DNA of 64,000 nt from Conyzicola lurida (GTDB taxonomy: Bacteria; Actinomycetota; Actinomycetes; Actinomycetales; Microbacteriaceae): contig NZ_JACHMJ010000001.1 in NCBI RefSeq assembly GCF_014204935.1, positions 434,001 to 498,000 on the forward strand. The letters run 5' to 3'. Below the pieces are notes generated by a model. It searched no databases, was not told the DNA's origin, and saw nothing but the letters and a program-made list of their open reading frames with translations. The position numbers and the translations under genes were made by a program. This document shows positions 10,401 to 16,451 of the stretch, in pieces (the stretch's first letter is position 1; each line of letters starts with the position of its first letter).

Positions 10401-11751
10401 TGGCGTCATCGGGGCATACAACTGCACGAAGCCGTACGTCGAGAACCCCTTCGGCGTCGCATACGGCCAGCGCGCGTTGTACAGCACGATGCAGAAGTGC
10501 AAGGAGGACGGATTCGTGCTGCCGAGCGATCAGGTCGAACTGCGCGCCGCGAAGCCCACGAGCGGCTCCCTGACCCCGGTGTGGTCGTTGTCTGGCGGTT
10601 CGTCGAACGACGGCCGGTACTACTACCCGGGGAGCACGATCCAGGTCGCGGGCAACTCCCGCGTGGCCCTCGAGTACTGCGCCAACCTGCCGCTCACCGT
10701 GCGTCAGCGGGACGACTCGGGCACGTTCTCGGTGCTGAACGCGAGCCAAGCAGCCGCGCTCATCATGGACACCGGCGGGTGCGCCCCGATGCGCACGCGG
10801 CCGGGCGGCACGGTGCAGACCGGGCTCACGGTCGCGGCGGCCTACCAGTACAGCCTCGTCAACCCGGCAGCCGGCATGCCGAAGTTCGTGGTCGACGGAG
10901 CCGGAAATTCTGCCGCTGCCACCCTCGACATCGCCGTGAACTGCGTCACGGTGAACACCGGCGACCGTACCCGTGCCGAGACCCCTGCCAACTGCCCGGG
11001 CGGCGGCAGTAACCGCTATCTCAAGGGCACGGTCATCCAGTTCAACGGCGACGTGCGCGACGACGAAGGACTCGAGGGCTGGACGGGTGTCGACGAGCAG
11101 AACGGCGTCACCGCGTGGGTCATGGCGGAGACCGACCGCTGGGTCGAGGTGGACATCGACTACCCGAGCTTCTGGGAGAAGGTCGGCAACGCGTTCAGCA
11201 ATCTCGCGGGCCGCATCGTCTCGGTGGCGGTCACCATCGCCACCGGCATCGTGCTCGCCAAAGCCATGCTGGTCAAGATGGCGAGTTCGGCGCTGAAGGG
11301 GATCGGCGCGATCGTGATGATCGCCGGCGGCGGCGACGGCATGCTCAACGCGATGACGAAGTTCGACAACGGCGTCTCGGCGATGATCAACTCCGCGCAG
11401 TTGCTCAGCACGTGCCTCAACACGTCGGCGCGGGGCCCGGGCAACCTGACCGACCTGCCGAGCGGCGCACTGGGCTCGGTGGGTGTCGTCGCCGTGAACG
11501 GCGGCATCTCGGCTACCAACGCCGGGCTCGCGAAGTACGGGGAACTCGCGTCGAAGACCCAGGGCATGAGCTCGGCGTTGGGCGATGCCGCGACGGTGCT
11601 GTCCTACGGCCGTACCCTCGTCGACGGATTCGGCAGCAATGTCAACATGTATTCGAGGGACGCGACCGAAGTGTGGACGACCATGGGCAACGACCTGGGC
11701 GGCTGCATGTCGTCGGGGCTCGAGTCGAACTTCAAGCTCGCGACCAGTTGA
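4435..11751 (+). CDS. Giant multi-pass membrane/surface protein with Ig-like repeats (2438 residues)
   Basis: I do not recognise the whole protein. Residues 1-300 contain five or six hydrophobic helices (e.g. VVAIVAMPVVAVLALWGLSG) without an obvious family. At about 305-330 there is a segment that looks like a classical signal peptide, with a hydrophobic core and PAFAQTPP, inside the protein. Then come: an Ig-like Big_3_5 domain (about 335-435, GTVQFVDGETPLGTP), an Ala/Pro/Glu low-complexity stretch (about 445-605), a long series of further Ig-like domains (about 615-1530), Cys-containing modules with YVFDGWTLNN resembling InlB-type repeats (about 1540-2230), and a C-terminal region with two hydrophobic helices (about 2250-2310). 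The role is probably adhesion or envelope structure. No sortase motif is present. The frame is unbroken over 7.3 kb. The start ATG has only a weak ribosome site (GAATGAG). Confidence 0.75.
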   Translation: MSTPSLGLGSRLRRSVAPAVLLRSVAGAVVAIVAMPVVAVLALWGLSGIAPTLASTGPGAIALGASSNVVLYGVSALGLVFGVLLVGFVNAHAQSETRRPLRLAFARALRAYPRLLLALLLGGIGVVAGILLWPFITVAMVVVSVVLLARARRFTPAARRALLWAIPFAPVAALIALVVAAFPTILSAPRSLRELLGLARTQVRSGYRSLIVFALIALAAGVGLSFGGAFAAAAVDPSNSEEITGAYLASIGVLGLALVLLQLIVGTAMATVMMDAAPPAPARGARASLRSIGALMSRGSRPAVGRTAMVVVLALVATLAPMPAFAQTPPVVTPAVPQLDLTVDGIDASPLVTAAVTVVDASPAGTVQFVDGETPLGTPMTLAVDPADASRFTAVLDPLPVLAEGSHEISFVFTPADATVYSAQSAPKTYVVGSTPVAVAVEPAVEEPVVEPAPAAEVTGPETAAGIPAPAVETAVPAEDVPATETPAAEADLPAAEADVPPAVTDVPAAVTDAPTAETEIPPAVTDAPAEETELPAAEAEAPAADASAPEAEENVPGSPADVPAAQSPAAEIPAAEVAVPADAVPVPAAEDESPATDSSPVETPSITAPFARVAAADDFTFVTAEIKTFTLGSDFEVSVQVRAPYGDDDADAPGRVSVYADGVLFAEIDQTPTGEYVGLSTATLAAVPAEVQFVYEGEPGFLPSQLTMPVNPALPISQTYFTNHTFFPTDYDMTWGDTNTVTVTVVSDYDEPRVLEVLQLVNGYDLVPLFSVPFTIVDGTAVVTADLTKKLPGGEPTYTLRVPATDIASEAGTDYFTKRIAAVATTTTLAATDAAGAPTAGAVGQPITLTAAVASPASDSTPTGGFVRFTINGLLGAPVAVDAQGIATTTYTPTTRATVAVTADYLPDNRFAAYLASSDALSLNPGGIATQAPTAVWSGALTVSDTRLTVTYPTGDGIASPTGTVTILDAAGTPVRISIAGGAAQTSFALYGGTTTLPIPSAGGILNYSVSYSGDTIYSPRTDRLPPVTVLPPTVALTAPAPAYFTERTPFTVAVGNVDAALVHDVTIYATLQGGAPHSLGTVRINSAGVGTTTAVFPESGDVTVTAVVRFTATSGIAAATSVPQIVIVPEPAAPTVSLELASSTIFGVGRRDIGLRVAVDFGREPASITGGAVAVIRDELGVKVGSVTLDSRLGGWGIVSLSRASTTSLTATVVYGDDGETASSTPMIVSVPPRTTSTTVSSTQSPTTAGNTVSIEVAAEVSGTPLDSTASIPVTVELNGETQTLELARTEEERDYGWLGSTAFLEGTAEFAIADAGAYTLHVTGDGNGTDVSPIDYRRTITIDRHTSAIVVRGTDAVVGGKPFSLTPVVSATDAGGRAPTGTVAVTLYPSFQRCEVAVGASCDFPAGAAVSGTNSFAVSYSGDADHLPRATSGEFSAAARTTAMTTGFGTATDKWVVGERVTANWVVTTSGTAARGWVYVTAGNQRCGAAVADGHCDFTVPENSLSFEDAGQTYTFEFVSGDDAPSKKVSGSAVWRDCVFVYAYVPVDVSAAEPCVARGQKGVFPGSTVSLTTNLIPDNYVFDGWTLNNKPVTGTKTVGRTTSFVVKSGGMFTYDTKWAPVCFTLTVSPNNVATRSEAKGSITVLNQPNCASPFGPTAEELKELAAGKPRYAKGTVVDVRADPQTYNPAGNQPFLQYTVVSFDGVVPEPAYRDFGRVTMNGDRAISAVFAVPDCSPFTLLQTRGGTASVVSSARPASSGALKPATGACTTPDGRAGYVPGTKVVVESVPDSGAVFDKLVTAGAFPAVRDTFPRVTTTPQKTGEPVRTSVEIGLRAATVAWSTFSYRDCVTVVVRDTSPAQSSSGARLAALDPAQMCAAPKTSAVTTESTWQSTYRTWTTTYSVLSNATVRAVADYPAASGIKLSYLSWSVRVGATTLKSADRMNFMDAYQGGIHPALNYVGQDGEKEGPYIDLALLGPSERVVYVDGVIGAYNCTKPYVENPFGVAYGQRALYSTMQKCKEDGFVLPSDQVELRAAKPTSGSLTPVWSLSGGSSNDGRYYYPGSTIQVAGNSRVALEYCANLPLTVRQRDDSGTFSVLNASQAAALIMDTGGCAPMRTRPGGTVQTGLTVAAAYQYSLVNPAAGMPKFVVDGAGNSAAATLDIAVNCVTVNTGDRTRAETPANCPGGGSNRYLKGTVIQFNGDVRDDEGLEGWTGVDEQNGVTAWVMAETDRWVEVDIDYPSFWEKVGNAFSNLAGRIVSVAVTIATGIVLAKAMLVKMASSALKGIGAIVMIAGGGDGMLNAMTKFDNGVSAMINSAQLLSTCLNTSARGPGNLTDLPSGALGSVGVVAVNGGISATNAGLAKYGELASKTQGMSSALGDAATVLSYGRTLVDGFGSNVNMYSRDATEVWTTMGNDLGGCMSSGLESNFKLATS
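5870..6200 (+). repeat. Low-complexity degenerate repeat inside the giant gene
   Basis: The motif TTCCCGCGGCAGAAG or TTCCCGCGG recurs about every 30 bases in frame. It encodes an Ala/Pro/Glu/Thr/Val-rich linker with units such as LPAAEADVPPAVTD. The likely role is a flexible spacer that carries the Ig stack through the wall. Such repeats are prone to slippage. Confidence 0.7.
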
Positions 11752-11941
11752 GCGCGCGGCGGCGGTTAGGCTCGCGGGAATGAACCCCGTACTGACCGCC
11801 GTCGCCGTGCTCGCCCTCGGCGCGATCGCGGTCGCGGCAGCTGCCGCTTCACGAGGCGTCACGCCGCAGCTAATCGCGGAGCATCCGACTAAAATCGTGC
11901 CGGGCGGCCCCCGGCCCCCACCGACTGGACGGAGAACGCTC

Positions 11942-12418
11942 ATGACCGAGCAGAACGCACCCAAAATGAAGGTCGAATCCTTCAACCTCGACCACCGCGC
12001 TGTCGCGGCCCCCTACATTCGTCTCGCCGACCGCAAAGAGCTGAAGAGCGGGGGAGTCATCACCAAGTACGACATCCGCTTCACGCAGCCGAACGTCGCG
12101 CACCTCGAGTCCGACGCCGTCCACTCCATCGAGCACCTGTTCGCCGAGAACTCGCGCTCGCACTCCGACCGTATCGTCGACTTCTCGCCGATGGGATGCC
12201 GCACCGGCTTCTACCTGATCCTCGACGGTGAGTCCGAGGTCGACGACGTCATGGACCTCGTCGAGGCCACGCTGAACGACATCCTCGCGGCCACCGAGGT
12301 GCCCGCCGCCAACGAGGTGCAGTGCGGATGGGGCGCCCACCACACCCTCGAGGGTGCGAAGTCCGCGATCGAGCCGTTCCTGGCCGCGCGTTCCGAGTGG
12401 TCACGAGTAATGGCGTGA
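11942..12418 (+). CDS. luxS: S-ribosylhomocysteine lyase LuxS
   Basis: A 158-residue LuxS, which cleaves S-ribosylhomocysteine to homocysteine and DPD, the precursor of autoinducer-2. The metal ligands are visible: HSIEH (the HxxEH pair) and the later Cys in QCGWGAHHTLEGAK. The catalytic Cys is in SPMGCRTGFY. The ATG at 11942 is preceded by GGAG at a normal distance. The open frame continues upstream to an ATG at 11780 that would add 54 residues with a hydrophobic segment, but LuxS normally begins at the later ATG. The 3' end overlaps mtnN by 4 bases, so the two SAH-recycling steps are coupled. Confidence 0.95.
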   Translation: MTEQNAPKMKVESFNLDHRAVAAPYIRLADRKELKSGGVITKYDIRFTQPNVAHLESDAVHSIEHLFAENSRSHSDRIVDFSPMGCRTGFYLILDGESEVDDVMDLVEATLNDILAATEVPAANEVQCGWGAHHTLEGAKSAIEPFLAARSEWSRVMA

Positions 12419-13119
12419 CGTCGTCGCGCGCCATCGTCGTCACGGCGATGGCTGACGAGCTCGGCCCGCTGCTCGAGCGCGCCACGGAGGTCGGCGAAGA
12501 GACCGGCATCGCCGGCGGCTTCCGTCGCGACGCCGTGCTCGGCGGCGTGCCCGTCGTGTTCGTGCAGAGCGGTGTCGGCATGGTCAACGGTGCGATCACG
12601 GTCGCGGCCGTGGTCTCCGCCGAGCAGGCCGCCGGTCACACCATCGACCTCGTGGTCAGCGCCGGGACGGCCGGCGGCATCGGCCACGGCATCGTCGTCG
12701 GCGACGTGGTCGTCGCGAGCGAGTGCATCTCCGGTGACGCCGACGCCCGAGCCTTCGGGTACGTGCTCGGCCAGGTGCCGCGCATGCCCGCCACATATCC
12801 GAGCGACCCGCGCGTCCTCGAGATCGCGGTGACCCTGCCGAACGTCATCCCGGGTCTCATTCTCTCGAGCGACACCTTCGTCACGCCCACGCGTGCCGAG
12901 GTGATGCGCCTCAACTTCCCGGGCGCGAGCGGTGTGGACATGGAGTCGGCCGCCATCGCGCAGACCAGCTTCCGCTACGGGCTGCCGTTCGTCTCGGTGC
13001 GCGGCATCTCCGACGGGGCCGACGAGTCCGCGGCATCCAGCTTCAAAGAGAACGTGGTGATCGCCGCCGACCGCTCGGCCGACGTCGTGGTGTCGATTCT
13101 GGAGCGCCTGCTTAGATAG
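12415..13119 (+). CDS. mtnN: 5'-methylthioadenosine/S-adenosylhomocysteine nucleosidase
   Basis: A 234-residue nucleosidase that removes adenine from S-adenosylhomocysteine or methylthioadenosine, making the S-ribosylhomocysteine that LuxS uses. The family landmarks are present: VSAGTAGG near the ribose/phosphate site, DMESAAIA with the ribose-binding Glu, and RGISDGAD with the catalytic Asp. The GTG at 12415 overlaps the luxS stop (GTGA) and gives the usual length; another GTG lies at 12397 and an ATG at 12448. The stop codon is inside the first copy of a 15-bp tandem repeat. Confidence 0.93.
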   Translation: MTSSRAIVVTAMADELGPLLERATEVGEETGIAGGFRRDAVLGGVPVVFVQSGVGMVNGAITVAAVVSAEQAAGHTIDLVVSAGTAGGIGHGIVVGDVVVASECISGDADARAFGYVLGQVPRMPATYPSDPRVLEIAVTLPNVIPGLILSSDTFVTPTRAEVMRLNFPGASGVDMESAAIAQTSFRYGLPFVSVRGISDGADESAASSFKENVVIAADRSADVVVSILERLLR

Positions 13120-13148
13120 CGCCTGCTTAGATAGCGCCTGCTTAGATA
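13104..13148 (+). repeat. 15-bp tandem repeat, three copies, containing the mtnN stop codon
   Basis: GCGCCTGCTTAGATA is repeated three times without mismatch, at 13104-13118, 13119-13133 and 13134-13148. Each copy carries CTT AGA TAG in the same frame, because the unit is a multiple of three. The mtnN stop therefore sits at the end of copy 1, and extra copies leave the protein unchanged. The pstS ATG lies 5 bases after the last copy, so the repeats fill the mtnN-pstS gap. Confidence 0.95.
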
Positions 13149-13153
13149 GACGG

Positions 13154-14236
13154 ATGCGCTCCTCGTTCACCTCTCGTTCACTTTCCGTTCTCACGATCGC
13201 TACGGTGGGCGCGCTGCTCGCCGGGTGCGCGACCAACGAGGCCGGGCAGATCGAGAGCGACCTCGTCGGAACGATCAACGGTGCGGGGTCGTCGGCCCAG
13301 TCGGCGGCGCAGGACGTGTGGATCTCCGACTTCCAGCAGAACAACTCGCGCGTCACGGTGAACTACGAGCCGTCGGGCTCGGGCGCCGGCCGGGAGCAGT
13401 TCATCGCCGGCGGCGTCGCCTTTGCCGGGTCGGATGCCGCTCTGAGCGATGACGAGCTGGCCTCCGGGGAGTTCGCGCGCTGCGTCGACGGAACCCAGGG
13501 GATCAACGTCCCCGTGTACGTGTCGCCCCTCGTGCTCATCTTCAACGTGGAGGGCGTCGAGACCTTGCGCCTCGACGCGGCCGCCATCGCCGGCATCTTC
13601 TCCAACACGATCACGCGCTGGAACGACCCCGCGCTCGTCGCGCTCAACGAGGGCGTCTCGCTGCCCGACGCCGCCATCACGGCGGTGCACCGCTCGGACG
13701 ACTCCGGCACCACGAAGAACTTCACCGACTACCTCTACGCCAACGAGCCCGAGGTCTGGGGCAACGAGGCCGCCGACGGCTTCCCGTTCGACGGCGAAGC
13801 GGCACAGGGCAACGCGGGCATCGTCAACGCGGTCGCCGACGGCGTCAACGCGATCGGCTACGTCGACGCCTCGCGTGCGGGCGACCTCGCGGTCGCGCAA
13901 CTCAAGGTGGGCGACGAGTTCGTGACCTACTCGGCGGATGCCGCGGCGGCCATCCTCGACGAATCACCGCTCGTCACGCGTTCCAACCCCAACGACATCG
14001 TGGTCGCCGTCGACCGCACGAGCACGGCATCGGGCGTGTACCCACTGGTTCTCGTGAGCTATCTCATCGCCTGCCAGCAGTATGACGACGCGGACGAGGC
14101 CGAGCTCGTGCGATCGTACGCCGAGTGGGTCGTCAGCCCCGAGGGGCAGGCGCTCGCCGCCGAGGAAGCCGGATCGGCTCCGCTCTCGGACGAGTTCTCG
14201 GCCACGGTGATCGCGGCGGTGGAGTCGATCTCCTGA
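13154..14236 (+). CDS. pstS: Phosphate-binding lipoprotein (PstS family)
   Basis: A 360-residue phosphate receptor of the Pst ABC importer. It has a lipoprotein signal with lipobox LLAGC (Cys25). Phosphate-contacting loops typical of PstS are present: GAGSSAQSAAQ, EPSGSGAGREQF, FAGSDAALS and HRSDDSGTTKNF. It starts with an ATG directly after the 15-bp repeats, with no clear Shine-Dalgarno sequence. No pstC, pstA or pstB follows; the next genes lie on the other strand, so this copy is either an orphan receptor or works with a Pst permease elsewhere. A strong terminator closes the gene. Confidence 0.93.
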   Translation: MRSSFTSRSLSVLTIATVGALLAGCATNEAGQIESDLVGTINGAGSSAQSAAQDVWISDFQQNNSRVTVNYEPSGSGAGREQFIAGGVAFAGSDAALSDDELASGEFARCVDGTQGINVPVYVSPLVLIFNVEGVETLRLDAAAIAGIFSNTITRWNDPALVALNEGVSLPDAAITAVHRSDDSGTTKNFTDYLYANEPEVWGNEAADGFPFDGEAAQGNAGIVNAVADGVNAIGYVDASRAGDLAVAQLKVGDEFVTYSADAAAAILDESPLVTRSNPNDIVVAVDRTSTASGVYPLVLVSYLIACQQYDDADEAELVRSYAEWVVSPEGQALAAEEAGSAPLSDEFSATVIAAVESIS

Positions 14237-14243
14237 TCTCGTG

Positions 14244-14277
14244 GATGGGCCCGCCTCCCTGCGGAGGCGGGCCCATC
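14244..14277. terminator. Strong hairpin between pstS and the minus-strand small gene
   Basis: A perfect 15-bp stem GATGGGCCCGCCTCC / GGAGGCGGGCCCATC with loop CTGC. It lies between convergent genes and can serve both directions; no long T-run is present, as is common in actinobacteria. Confidence 0.8.
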
Positions 14278-14280
14278 GGT

Positions 14281-14547
14281 TCACAGGATGCGCGAGATGT
14301 TCGCGCGAAGGAGTTCGTACTCCCTCTGGCGTTCGGCCCGGGCCTGGAGGGCCGCGAGACGGACGGCGTGCTGTTCGTGGGACTCGGCCCTGACCGGCCG
14401 GCGTCCCCACTTGATCAGCGCCACGCCGATGTGCAGCGCGGTTCGGTCGAGCAGCCCCACGCGGCGCACTGGGTGCGACTCGGGGGAGCGGACAGTGTGG
14501 GGCGGGTGTTCGGGGCGGACGGGTTGCGTCGCCAGTTGCGTATGCAT
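14281..14547 (-). CDS. Conserved-looking small hypothetical protein (88 residues)
   Basis: A basic protein with an N-terminal Pro/His/Arg-rich part, a weakly hydrophobic middle (TALHIGVALIKWGRR, about residues 37-51) and a charged helical C-terminus (LAALQARAERQREYELL). The start ATG has a good ribosome site (AAGGAAA). Similar short proteins with a GLALI.WGRR-like core are, from memory, common in Microbacteriaceae, but I cannot give a function. It follows the 23-residue peptide gene and two hairpins on the same strand. Confidence 0.65.
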   Translation of the reverse strand: MHTQLATQPVRPEHPPHTVRSPESHPVRRVGLLDRTALHIGVALIKWGRRPVRAESHEQHAVRLAALQARAERQREYELLRANISRIL

Positions 14548-14664
14548 GGTGGTATTTCCTTGAAATCGGGTCGCTGAAAACCAGCGCGGGCCGCGCTCAG
14601 CGTCGAGACGCGGGCGGCGAGGGGGAACGGCGCAGGACGCGCCGCGAACGGGGTGTGACCTCGG

Positions 14665-14719
14665 GGCAGAGTCTCTGCCGGGTCGGGCTTCGTCAGCGTC
14701 ACCACCGTCTGAACGGTGG
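14665..14719 (-). promoter_or_regulatory. Two consecutive hairpins between the 23-residue peptide gene and the 88-residue gene
   Basis: The first structure on the minus strand is a 7-bp stem, CCACCGT/ACGGTGG, with a 4-nt loop (14702-14719). The second is GGCAGAG-A-CTCTGCC (14665-14679). They lie 16 bases after the peptide stop and more than 100 bases before the next ATG. The arrangement of short ORF, hairpins and gene resembles an attenuator, but could equally be a processing site. Confidence 0.45.
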
Positions 14720-14735
14720 CGGAATGGCTACCCGA

Positions 14736-14807
14736 TCAGGAGGTGAAGACGCCGACGAAGCCGGCGATGTTGCGGAATGCTGCTGGTGCAGTTCGTCGGT
14801 CAAACAT
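14736..14807 (-). CDS. Very small ORF (23 residues) with strong ribosome site
   Basis: On the minus strand AAAGGAG stands 7 bases before an ATG that opens a 23-codon frame. The peptide begins MFDRRTAPAAFRNIAG and ends in a hydrophobic GFVGVF stretch. The excellent Shine-Dalgarno spacing is the main support. It could be a leader peptide controlling the 88-residue gene behind it, or a functional small membrane-active protein. No family is recognised. Confidence 0.55.
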   Translation of the reverse strand: MFDRRTAPAAFRNIAGFVGVFTS

Positions 14808-15163
14808 TGGTCGGCTCCTTTCGTCGATTGGCGTGGGTTCACCGTAGCGGTGCGGGCAATCTGAGCGCAACCCTGAATTCTCAGCGGGGTACGTGTATGG
14901 TGTTGGTACTGGGCATCGAGAAATCTGCCCCCGCCGCCTATCTGACACAGGGCCGCACTTCAGATTTCAATCAGAACCGCTATAGACGGCAATCCGCCGT
15001 GAAGCGTGTGACACCCTTCGCCGATACATCGGCTTAATCCTCGAGGCCGCAACGTTCATTCGAATGTTGCCCGGCTCTCTTGAGCGCGACATCTGCTAGC
15101 CGGATTCGCCGCTAACACTATGACTCTGCGAATCAGAGCACCAAACGAAAGCAAGACAGCATC
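14808..15163. other. Intergenic region between the divergent small genes
   Basis: About 356 bases hold no convincing gene. On the minus strand TTGCGC and TACGGT, 18 bases apart (about 14842-14871), could be the promoter of the 23-residue ORF. Towards the right end the sequence is less GC-rich, as expected for the promoter of the 72-residue gene at 15164. An in-frame ATG at 14896 has no ribosome site and is not called. Confidence 0.5.
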
Positions 15164-15382
15164 ATGAACACCACCATTACCCGTAAGAACGTCGAATTCA
15201 TCGTCGGCGGCTACTCGATCCTCGCGACCGACCCCATGTTCTACTCGCGTTCGCGCGAGCTCTCCGCCATCCGCGACAACGCCGCGATCCATGGCATCTA
15301 CGACATCAGCGAGGCCGACTTCGACTTCGCGATCGCCGAGCGTTTCGGCGCCGGTTCCGCCTACGAATTCCCGACCGCGTAA
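15164..15382 (+). CDS. Small hypothetical protein (72 residues)
   Basis: An acidic, soluble small protein: after MNTTITRKNVEFIVGG it has SRSRELSAIRDNAAIHG and a C-terminal YDISEADFDFAIAERFG. Codon use shows the high third-position GC of a real gene. The ATG has a poor ribosome site (AAAGCAAGAC). No function is recognised. It converges with the membrane protein on the other strand, leaving no gap. Confidence 0.65.
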   Translation: MNTTITRKNVEFIVGGYSILATDPMFYSRSRELSAIRDNAAIHGIYDISEADFDFAIAERFGAGSAYEFPTA

Positions 15383-15775
15383 CTAGTCCGTCTGGGCGCG
15401 CTTCTCGTTGAGCTGCGCTTCCAGACGCTTGATGCGGTCCTGTTTCTCGTGGAACTCGATCTCGCGCTCCAACGCCGCCAGCTCCTCCTCGGTCGAGCGC
15501 GGACGGAAGCCGTACTCGGGCCCGGCCTGAGGCTGCTCGTACCGGCGCGGATCGCCGAACGTGCCACGGTCGACCGGCTTGTCGTAGCCGTGGCCCACCG
15601 CGAACCACGCGATGCTGCCGATCACGGGCAGCAGCACCACCAGGATGATCCACACCATCTTGGGCAGGTGCTTCACGCGCGACTCGTCCATGACGACGAT
15701 GTCGATGATCGCACCGAGCACGAGCGCGAAGAACAGCGCCGACAGCAGTATGTACATGAGGATGAGTCTAAACAT
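15383..15775 (-). CDS. PLDc_N domain-containing small membrane protein
   Basis: A 130-residue protein with two transmembrane helices (FRLILMYILLSALFFALVLG, about 2-21, and MVWIILVVLLPVIGSIAWF, about 39-57). The segment WIILVVLLPVIGSIAWFAVG is the phospholipase D N-terminal (PLDc_N) membrane motif, found widely in short actinobacterial proteins that lack the PLD catalytic part. The C-terminus is cytoplasmic and charged, ending in a coiled coil (STEEELAALEREIEFHEKQ). The start at 15775 was chosen because the frame upstream runs through an inverted repeat and codes for nothing membrane-like. Confidence 0.8.
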   Translation of the reverse strand: MFRLILMYILLSALFFALVLGAIIDIVVMDESRVKHLPKMVWIILVVLLPVIGSIAWFAVGHGYDKPVDRGTFGDPRRYEQPQAGPEYGFRPRSTEEELAALEREIEFHEKQDRIKRLEAQLNEKRAQTD

Positions 15776-15813
15776 CGGCGGGTTGCCGACGCTAGAGCGG
15801 GTTGCCGAGCCTC

Positions 15814-15873
15814 TGAGCCGTTCGACAGGATGGCGCGGCCGGCGCCGCTCGATTCGTCCTGTCGATCGGCTCA
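15814..15873. repeat. Inverted repeat with TTCGACAGGA arms
   Basis: TGAGCCGTTCGACAGGA (15814-15830) pairs with TCCTGTCGATCGGCTCA (15857-15873), 16 of 17 bases. The core TTCGACAGG is shared with the dispersed element at 3374. It lies between divergent genes. Confidence 0.6.
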
Positions 15874-15960
15874 TCGGCGCGATCGGTCCTGTCGGACGCG
15901 CGGGTCGATAGACCAGAAGCGGGCTGTCGGCCGCCTTCGCCCCGGGTGTACCCTCGTGCC

Positions 15961-16392
15961 ATGAACCGGCAGGAGCTCGAGAACCTCGCGCACCTCCGGC
16001 GCGCGCGCGACCTCATCGACCGCGACTACGCGCGTCCGCTCGACGTGCCCGAGATGGCTCGGCGGGCGCTGATGTCGCCGGCCCACTTCTCCCGGCAGTT
16101 CCGCGCCGCCTACGGCGAGACGCCCTACAACTACCTGATGACCCGCCGGATCGAGCGCGCCATGGCCCTTCTGCGCGCGGGGGAGACCGTGACTTCGGCC
16201 TGCATGGCCGTCGGGTCGACGTCGCTCGGCTCGTTCAGCTCCCGGTTCACCGAGATCGTCGGCATGACCCCGAGCGCCTACCGTGCGAGCACCCACCACG
16301 CGGTCGCCCTGATGCCCGCGTGTCTCGCCAAGGTGCAGACCCGGCCGAGCCGGATCCGCGAACCGCGGGCGACGGTCGGCGCGGTCGACTAG
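15961..16392 (+). CDS. AraC-family transcriptional regulator (DNA-binding domain only)
   Basis: A 143-residue protein that consists almost only of the AraC/XylS double helix-turn-helix domain. The first HTH is at about 20-55 (LDVPEMARRALMSPAHFSR), then FRAAYGETPYNYLM, then the second HTH with VGSTSLGSFSSRFTEIVGM and the family signature P..YR. No sensor domain is present, so it resembles the short MarA/SoxS type. A GTG 15 bases upstream (15946) is an alternative start. Target genes are unknown; plsC follows 59 bases later on the same strand. Confidence 0.88.
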   Translation: MNRQELENLAHLRRARDLIDRDYARPLDVPEMARRALMSPAHFSRQFRAAYGETPYNYLMTRRIERAMALLRAGETVTSACMAVGSTSLGSFSSRFTEIVGMTPSAYRASTHHAVALMPACLAKVQTRPSRIREPRATVGAVD

Positions 16393-16451
16393 CGAATAAG
16401 TTTCTCGACCGGCGGACCCCGCGCCTCCCAAGACTGGATAGTCTGGGGCTG

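Noticed and set aside
7735-11985. A 1416-codon open frame on the minus strand opposite the giant gene
   Set aside because: It has the composition of a shadow frame (very rich in Arg, His, Gly, Asp), matches no family, and lies wholly opposite a gene with clear Ig-like domains.
14896-15037. Plus-strand ORF starting MVLVLGIEKSAP
   Set aside because: There is no ribosome site, no family features and atypical codon use; left as intergenic.
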